A stretch of DNA of 35,980 bases. Source: Bradyrhizobium uaiense (GTDB taxonomy: Bacteria; Pseudomonadota; Alphaproteobacteria; Rhizobiales; Xanthobacteraceae). The DNA is taken from NCBI RefSeq assembly GCF_010811875.1, contig NZ_VKHP01000070.1, positions 1-35,980 of the forward strand, in the 5' to 3' direction. A program made the translations under genes and the position numbers. The notes beneath the pieces were generated by a model that was not told the DNA's origin, ran no database searches, and saw only the letters and a list, made by a program, of their open reading frames with translations. Of this stretch, positions 31,597-35,980 are shown one piece after another (position 1 is the first letter of the stretch; each line of letters begins with the position of its first letter).

Positions 31597-32296
31597 GGGG
31601 GTCTTCGTTGCCAGGGTCAGAGGACGAATACTTGTTTCAGCCCGTGCCGCTGACGGTCAAGTCCCATGGACCGGCAAGGTGGCTTCCAGGGCGGTTATTC
31701 CACCAGCCCGCGTCAATTCGCTCAATCAACAGTCCAAACTGTGTGAAGCAATTCATAGACAGTCAGGCTTGGCGCGGCAAACTCGCGCGCGATGTCGAAG
31801 CCCTCAGCCATGTCAGCTGATCTTCCGTTGCCTGCGGACATTCCGAGCACGTTCGATCGGACGACTGGCGGCACCGGAGACAACGATGACGATCGCTCCA
31901 GCGGTAGCACCGCGCGCCCGGCCAAACTCGCCCACGATCGGCGGCGAGACGGCAGAATGCCGTTACATGCATTGACGCAGATCAATGGTGACGAGTTTTC
32001 GCCGCGAGATGATCCAGCCATGAAGTCAAGGGGCGCATTTGCGTTGCATGCGCAAGGCGCGAATACCTGCCTGGCCTGCACCGTGCCATCAGTTGGGAGT
32101 ATCGCGATTGCGCTTCCACGAGCACTCCCTCAGAAGTTGCAAACACTATACTGTACCAGCCCACTCGGTTGGCACACCTCGGGACGAAGCCTTCCTTTAT
32201 GATCTTGATGACGATATTCTTTTCGCATTGGCGTCCTGTTGCTTGTGCCGGATTTTAGTCGCGTATCAGTAAAAATTTCACAGAAGTATCAATAAT
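31597..32296. other. 700-base stretch without a recognisable gene
   Basis: Several short frames are open on both strands, the longest about 140 codons, but none has coding-like composition, a convincing ribosome site or a family I recognise. Base composition is less G+C-rich toward 32150-32296 than in the genes around it, as in promoter DNA. A TTGCG...CGCAA near-palindrome lies around 32039-32056. I cannot assign a promoter for the cyclase gene with confidence. A decayed gene is possible. Confidence 0.5.
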
Positions 32297-34069
32297 ATGA
32301 TGACCCCATCGGTCCCGGAAGTTCGCCGACGTCTCGCGGCAATCCTTGCGGCAGACGTGGTCGGATATACGCGCTTGATGGAGGCGCATGAGGAAAACAC
32401 CCATACCCGGCTGATGCAGTTGCGCTCGGAAATCCTCACCCCGGGCGTCACGGCGCAGAACGGAAGGATCGTCAAGAATACCGGCGACGGCTTCCTTGCA
32501 ACATTCGATACCGCGCGCGATGCAACGCGATGTGCCCTCTCGCTGCAAGAAGCTCTAGCCTTGAATACAGCCGCAATGCCGGCTGACGAGCGCATCAGCT
32601 TTCGCATCGGGCTGAATGCCGCGGACATCATCGTTGAAGAAGATGACGTCTATGGCGAGGGCGTGAACATCGCGGCGCGGCTTCAGAACTATGCGCAAGC
32701 GGGCGGCGTCGTGATGTCAGGCGCCGTTGCCGAGCAGATCGGCAAGGACCTGGACGTCAGCGTGATCGACCTCGGCGATCTGCATCTTCGCAACATGGGT
32801 CGGCCTGTCCGTGTGTATGCGCTCCACCGTTCCATGCAGCCCGCGAAGCTTGTTGGCGAAGCCCCGGTGGGCTCGGAACCTCGCCCCTCGATTGCCGTCC
32901 TGCCGTTCCGAATGAACCTCGCCACTCCGGAAGAGGGTTATTTCGCCGATGGCGTGGTTGACGACATCATCCGCGGCCTTGCCGGGCTCAAGGAGCTTTT
33001 TGTCGTATCACGCGGGTCCAGCCTCGGCTTCAGCGGCCGCAACGTCGACGTGCGCGAGATCGGGCGTCGGCTCGGGGTTCGTTATGTCCTTTATGGCGGC
33101 ATCCAAAGGACAATGACCTCGGTCCGTATCGTGACCGAGCTCAGTGACGCCGAGTCGGGCGAAGTCATTCGATCGGATTTGCACGAAGGCGACCTTCGCG
33201 AACTCTTTGCGCTTCAGGATCGGATCGCCATCAACGTCGTAAGACAAATCGCGCCGCAGGTTCGCGAGCGTGAGCTGATGAGATCAATGCGCAAGCATCC
33301 GCAGAACCTGACCGCCTACGATCTCGTCCTGCAGGCGCTCGATTTGCTGTACCGGATGGACTACGACTCGTTTTCGAGGGCGCGGGGCCTGCTCGAGCAA
33401 GCCATTTCACACGACCCTAATTTTGCGTTGGCCTATTCCTACGTCGCGTTGTGGTACGTATTCCGGATCGGCGAAATCGGATCGCCGGATCCTGAGGGCG
33501 ACGTCATCGCCGGTGCCAGATATGCCAAGGAGGCGATCGATCGAGGCGGTGACGATGCATTCGCGCTGGCGGTGTATGGTCACGTCCAGTCATTTCTGCT
33601 GCATGACTTTCAAAGCGCAAGGATAGCCCTCGACCGCGCGATCGCCGCCGGCCCGAGTTCAGCGATGGCCTGGACAATGGCGAGCGCGACATCCGGCTTT
33701 CTCGGTGATGGCCCTGCCGCCCTGCGCCAGGGTGAGCAGGGCGTCCGGCTCTCGCCGCTCGACGCGCGCTCGTTCTGGCACGAGGGATTGTTCGGCCAGG
33801 CTCACTACGTGAACGGCGACTACGAGCAGGCGCTGGAGTGGGTGCGGGGCGCATTGAACCGCAACGGACTTATTCGCTTCAATCATCGCCTGCACATCGT
33901 CACGCTCGGTGCCCTGGGCCGTCGTGAAGAAGCGGCGGAAGCGGCGCGCCGCTATCTGGAAATTCAACCCGGATTCCGCATTTCGTCCTACGCCCCGCGC
34001 TGCCCGTTTCGTGACGATGCATTGGAAACCTGGCTCGGCCATCTGCGATCGGCGGGGCTTCCTGATTGA
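32297..34069 (+). CDS. Class III adenylate/guanylate cyclase with TolB-like and TPR domains
   Basis: 590 residues in three parts. Residues about 8-175 form a class III nucleotide cyclase domain. Asp20 (LAADVVGYTRLM) and Asp64 (KNTGDGFLATF) are the metal ligands, Lys60 fits the base-binding lysine, and Asn124 and Arg128 (GVNIAARLQ) are the transition-state residues, so the domain looks catalytically competent. Residues about 195-315 resemble the TolB-amino/FlgO-type domain (PSIAVLPF, YFADGVVDDIIRGL, VRYVLYGGIQRT). The rest, about 325-585, contains tetratricopeptide-like helical repeats. No membrane segment is seen, so it should be cytoplasmic. Start ATG 32297 has no strong ribosome site; the second ATG follows directly. 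Such fusions are abundant in Bradyrhizobium; the signal sensed is unknown. The product is more likely cAMP, but base choice is not proven. Confidence 0.9.
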   Translation: MMTPSVPEVRRRLAAILAADVVGYTRLMEAHEENTHTRLMQLRSEILTPGVTAQNGRIVKNTGDGFLATFDTARDATRCALSLQEALALNTAAMPADERISFRIGLNAADIIVEEDDVYGEGVNIAARLQNYAQAGGVVMSGAVAEQIGKDLDVSVIDLGDLHLRNMGRPVRVYALHRSMQPAKLVGEAPVGSEPRPSIAVLPFRMNLATPEEGYFADGVVDDIIRGLAGLKELFVVSRGSSLGFSGRNVDVREIGRRLGVRYVLYGGIQRTMTSVRIVTELSDAESGEVIRSDLHEGDLRELFALQDRIAINVVRQIAPQVRERELMRSMRKHPQNLTAYDLVLQALDLLYRMDYDSFSRARGLLEQAISHDPNFALAYSYVALWYVFRIGEIGSPDPEGDVIAGARYAKEAIDRGGDDAFALAVYGHVQSFLLHDFQSARIALDRAIAAGPSSAMAWTMASATSGFLGDGPAALRQGEQGVRLSPLDARSFWHEGLFGQAHYVNGDYEQALEWVRGALNRNGLIRFNHRLHIVTLGALGRREEAAEAARRYLEIQPGFRISSYAPRCPFRDDALETWLGHLRSAGLPD

Positions 34070-34112
34070 CCGGTATTGCTGACGACAACTGCCGAAAGAG
34101 GGAGAGACGTCA

Positions 34113-35003
34113 ATGACAGGCAACACGGGTAACACAGGCAATACCGGAAACACCGGCAATACCGGCAACACCGGAAACACCGGCAACGTCGGAGGGGGTG
34201 GTTGGTTTATTTCAGACCGGGTTGATTTGCCGTTCGTCACGAGGCTCGACCCATCCGGTACCAACGAGCTTGGCAGCCTGCGGCGGACGCCGCCGCTGCA
34301 TTTCGGCAGCCGGCAATGGTCCGCGGACTGGTATGCGTGGCGTGTCCTGCATCAGTTCATCGCCAACGTCCCCGGCTGGGCAGCGACCATCGACGCTGAC
34401 GCCCCCCTCACCCAGATTCGGACCGACCTGGTCACCAACTATGCCGCCCAGATCGACAACCTTGTGCTCGCCGCGCGGGATGAGCGGCCGGATGCCATGG
34501 GCCTGATCCTGTCGCAGGACGCTGAATTCTTCACGGATTTTCTGGCTGTGCTGACCGCCAGGCCCGGCTCGCACACGCAAACCTGGCGCCTGTTGAACAT
34601 CGCGAGTTTGATTGGGTCCTTTGCCGCATTGTATTTCAAGGACAAGTACGATTTGCCTCGGCCCTCGCAGATTTGCCCCGCCCTGCTGCCGCCGATCCAG
34701 GTCCCCGGCCACGCGTCCTGGCCGAGCGGGCATTCCACCCAGGCGCATTTCATGAAGAACTGCATGCTCAGGGTGTTCGCCGCAACGGCGATGTCCGCCG
34801 CCGACCAGGCCGTATGGAAATCCGACCTGTCGATTCTGGCGGATTCGATCGCCCGAAACCGCGAGATTGCCGGTGTGCATTATCCGAAGGATTCGGAAGC
34901 CGGCGCCAGAATTGCCGATTTGCTGGACACCGTCATTCTGACAGCAAACGTCGTGCCGATGTTTGACAGCGCAATCGCTGCTGCCGCGGGCGAATGGCAA
35001 TGA
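34113..35003 (+). CDS. PAP2/vanadium-haloperoxidase-like protein with N-terminal GNT repeats
   Basis: 296 residues. The N-terminus is a triplet repeat, seven GNT units and one GNV (residues 3-26), then GGGG. The body carries all three motifs of the PAP2 phosphatase/vanadium haloperoxidase superfamily: K176-x6-R183-P184 (KDKYDLPRP), P204-S-G-H207 (PSGHSTQAH) and R250-x5-H256-x3-D260 (NREIAGVHYPKD), with Asn in place of the Ser usual before the Arg of motif three. GVHYP-D-x-x-AG is closer to soluble haloperoxidase and class A acid phosphatase types than to lipid phosphatases. Neither a classical signal peptide nor clear membrane helices are seen. ATG 34113 has GGGAGAGACGTCA upstream. It starts 43 bases after the cyclase gene and overlaps the peptidase gene by four bases. 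Phosphatase versus haloperoxidase activity cannot be decided by sequence alone. Confidence 0.85.
   Translation: MTGNTGNTGNTGNTGNTGNTGNTGNVGGGGWFISDRVDLPFVTRLDPSGTNELGSLRRTPPLHFGSRQWSADWYAWRVLHQFIANVPGWAATIDADAPLTQIRTDLVTNYAAQIDNLVLAARDERPDAMGLILSQDAEFFTDFLAVLTARPGSHTQTWRLLNIASLIGSFAALYFKDKYDLPRPSQICPALLPPIQVPGHASWPSGHSTQAHFMKNCMLRVFAATAMSAADQAVWKSDLSILADSIARNREIAGVHYPKDSEAGARIADLLDTVILTANVVPMFDSAIAAAAGEWQ
34119..34190 (+). repeat. Coding 9-base tandem repeat (GNT triplets)
   Basis: Eight units of nine bases (GGC/GGT/GGA-AAC/AAT-ACN, last ending GTC) encode GNT x7 and GNV. Synonymous third positions vary between units, so it is not a recent perfect expansion. The unit length is a multiple of three, so copy-number change would alter length without shifting the frame. 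The Gly-X-Y periodicity resembles collagen-like sequence, but proline is absent. Confidence 0.9.
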
Positions 35004-35980
35004 GCACCCGGGATGGGCGGAGCCCCGCATACGACACCGAAGGCCTCAAGCAGGCCATTGAGAATTCGACGACCAGCGTACTTCCCCCCACCGGATTTCG
35101 CGCCTTGGTGGCGTCGCAGGACGAGTTGAAGGCGCTCGGTTTTCCGAGACGCCCGGATCCGGTGCTTCAGCCGGCCGAGTATGCATTCTGGCAGAAGATG
35201 TTTAGTCCGACGGTGGCGTTCGAGGCGTTCGATATCCGCGTGCTTTCCCCGGTCACGGCGGGCCTGCGCCGATCGTTCAACCAATCGCCGCGGCGGGAAA
35301 GCAGCCTCAACTGGTCCGGTGCCTACATCACACCGAGGGATGGCACCGTCTTCTCGTCGGTCTGGGGAAAGTTTCAGGTGCCGACGCCAACGCAGCCGGC
35401 GAACGGCCGCGCCAGCGAGACATATCACAGTTCGACCTGGATCGGCTTTGACGGACAACGTCGGTACTACAGATCGACGCTGCCGCAAATTGGTACCGCG
35501 CAGAACATTGATCCTGGCACGGGCGCGGGCAATCCGACGACGTCGTTCTTTGCGTGGTGGCAATGGTGGGTAAGGGGCGACCCGGCCCAGTCGCATCCCA
35601 TCACGCTTGTGTCGCCGAAGATCCATGCCGGCGATCTGATCATGTGCCTCATGCACGTCGCGCCGGATCGCACCGGCGTGTCGTTCGTGATCACGAATCT
35701 GACGACCAGTCGGTCCGTGCAGTTCTTTCAAACCGCACCGCTGACCGGTCTGGGGCAACCCTTCAACATTCCCGGCGCAACCGCGGAATGGGTGATGGAG
35801 AGGTCGGCCGCCCCAGGAAATCCAACCCCGCTGCAGCTCCCGGACTACGGTACGGTGGTCTTCCACGATTGCGGCGCGACGTGCATGAGGCACATGATCA
35901 GATCGCCGGCATGGATCTTCGGCGACACAAGCGTGATGGGATGCGACTGGGCCGGGTCGCCCCTTACCCACCATTGCCAC
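35000..35980 (+). CDS. G1 (eqolisin) glutamic endopeptidase, C-terminus outside window
   Basis: 327 codons are in the window with no stop. After an N-terminal region of about 100 residues that could be a propeptide, the eqolisin fold is clear: SSLNWSGAYIT, VWGKFQVPTP, STWIGFDG, then LPQIGTAQ with Gln163, FFAWWQWW, HAGDLIMC, TNLTTSRSVQFF, TAEWVMERSA with Glu263, and DYGTVVFHDC. Gln163 and Glu263 align with the catalytic Gln/Glu pair of fungal aspergilloglutamic and scytalidoglutamic peptidases. No obvious signal peptide is visible. ATG 35000 overlaps the PAP2 stop (ATGA), indicating coupled translation. G1 peptidases usually act at acid pH, so an extracytoplasmic site is likely, but the export route is unclear. 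Confidence 0.82.
   Translation, partial: MSTRDGRSPAYDTEGLKQAIENSTTSVLPPTGFRALVASQDELKALGFPRRPDPVLQPAEYAFWQKMFSPTVAFEAFDIRVLSPVTAGLRRSFNQSPRRESSLNWSGAYITPRDGTVFSSVWGKFQVPTPTQPANGRASETYHSSTWIGFDGQRRYYRSTLPQIGTAQNIDPGTGAGNPTTSFFAWWQWWVRGDPAQSHPITLVSPKIHAGDLIMCLMHVAPDRTGVSFVITNLTTSRSVQFFQTAPLTGLGQPFNIPGATAEWVMERSAAPGNPTPLQLPDYGTVVFHDCGATCMRHMIRSPAWIFGDTSVMGCDWAGSPLTHHCH

Noticed and set aside
31722..32202. Short frames (about 120-137 codons) on both strands in the 31597-32296 gap
   Set aside because: No ribosome sites, no domain likeness and shadow-like composition; left as non-coding.
34119..34190. Tandem 9-base repeat considered as a CRISPR-like or non-coding minisatellite
   Set aside because: Units are contiguous, in frame and vary only at synonymous positions, so it is a coding amino-acid repeat.
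34113..34264. Minus-strand frame with a VLPVFP repeat
   Set aside because: It is the reverse reading of the GNT repeat; the plus-strand frame carries the PAP2 motifs and a good ribosome site.

Overview
The window looks like chromosomal DNA of a Bradyrhizobium-type alphaproteobacterium (family Nitrobacteraceae). This rests on uniformly high G+C, a permuted two-piece ssrA gene next to an alpha-type SspB adaptor, a DUF4169/RHH_4 gene pair, and several short palindromic repeats of a kind I associate with this family. Genus level is an inference; no 16S or other marker lies in the window. I see no tRNA, rRNA, CRISPR array or prophage.

Layout. 1-215: truncated 5' end of an IS110-family insertion sequence with a structured noncoding end. 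234-7433 (minus): branched-chain amino acid cluster, in transcription order a leader with a peptide-coding attenuator, ilvB, a threonine dehydratase, ilvN, a SAM methyltransferase, an EamA transporter, a LysE exporter and ilvC. 7434-7796: non-coding, palindromic repeats. 7797-9630: miaA (minus) and serB (plus), divergent with overlapping start codons. 9774-13782 (minus): envelope quality-control group hflK-hflC-DUF2065-degP. 13927-15718 (minus): thyA-GNAT-folA, joined by one-base TGATG overlaps. 15905-19089 (minus): tripartite tricarboxylate transporter tctB-tctA-tctC. 19184-20325 (minus): split chromate transporter. 20435-23018 (plus): ssrA tmRNA, sspB, fumC. 23295-24165 (plus): DUF4169 protein, RHH_4 protein, VOC protein. 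24272-27994 (minus): very large AsmA-family protein. 28195-30199: cytochrome P450 divergent from a TetR regulator, with a perfect interrupted palindrome between them. 30304-31596 (minus): MFS transporter. 31597-32296: no recognisable gene. 32297-35980 (plus): a three-gene run made of a class III cyclase-TPR protein, a PAP2/vanadium-haloperoxidase-like protein with an N-terminal GNT triplet repeat, and a G1 (eqolisin) glutamic peptidase cut by the window end.

How the genes work together. The first block makes Ile, Leu and Val: threonine deaminase supplies 2-oxobutanoate, IlvB/IlvN make the acetohydroxy acids and IlvC reduces them. Its leader carries consecutive Ile, Leu and Val codons ahead of mutually exclusive antiterminator and terminator hairpins. 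The ssrA/sspB pair joins the degradation-tag RNA to its protease adaptor. HflKC and DegP serve membrane and periplasmic protein quality control. ThyA and FolA run the dTMP/dihydrofolate cycle. The rightmost three genes have the most accessory character and the least known joint function.
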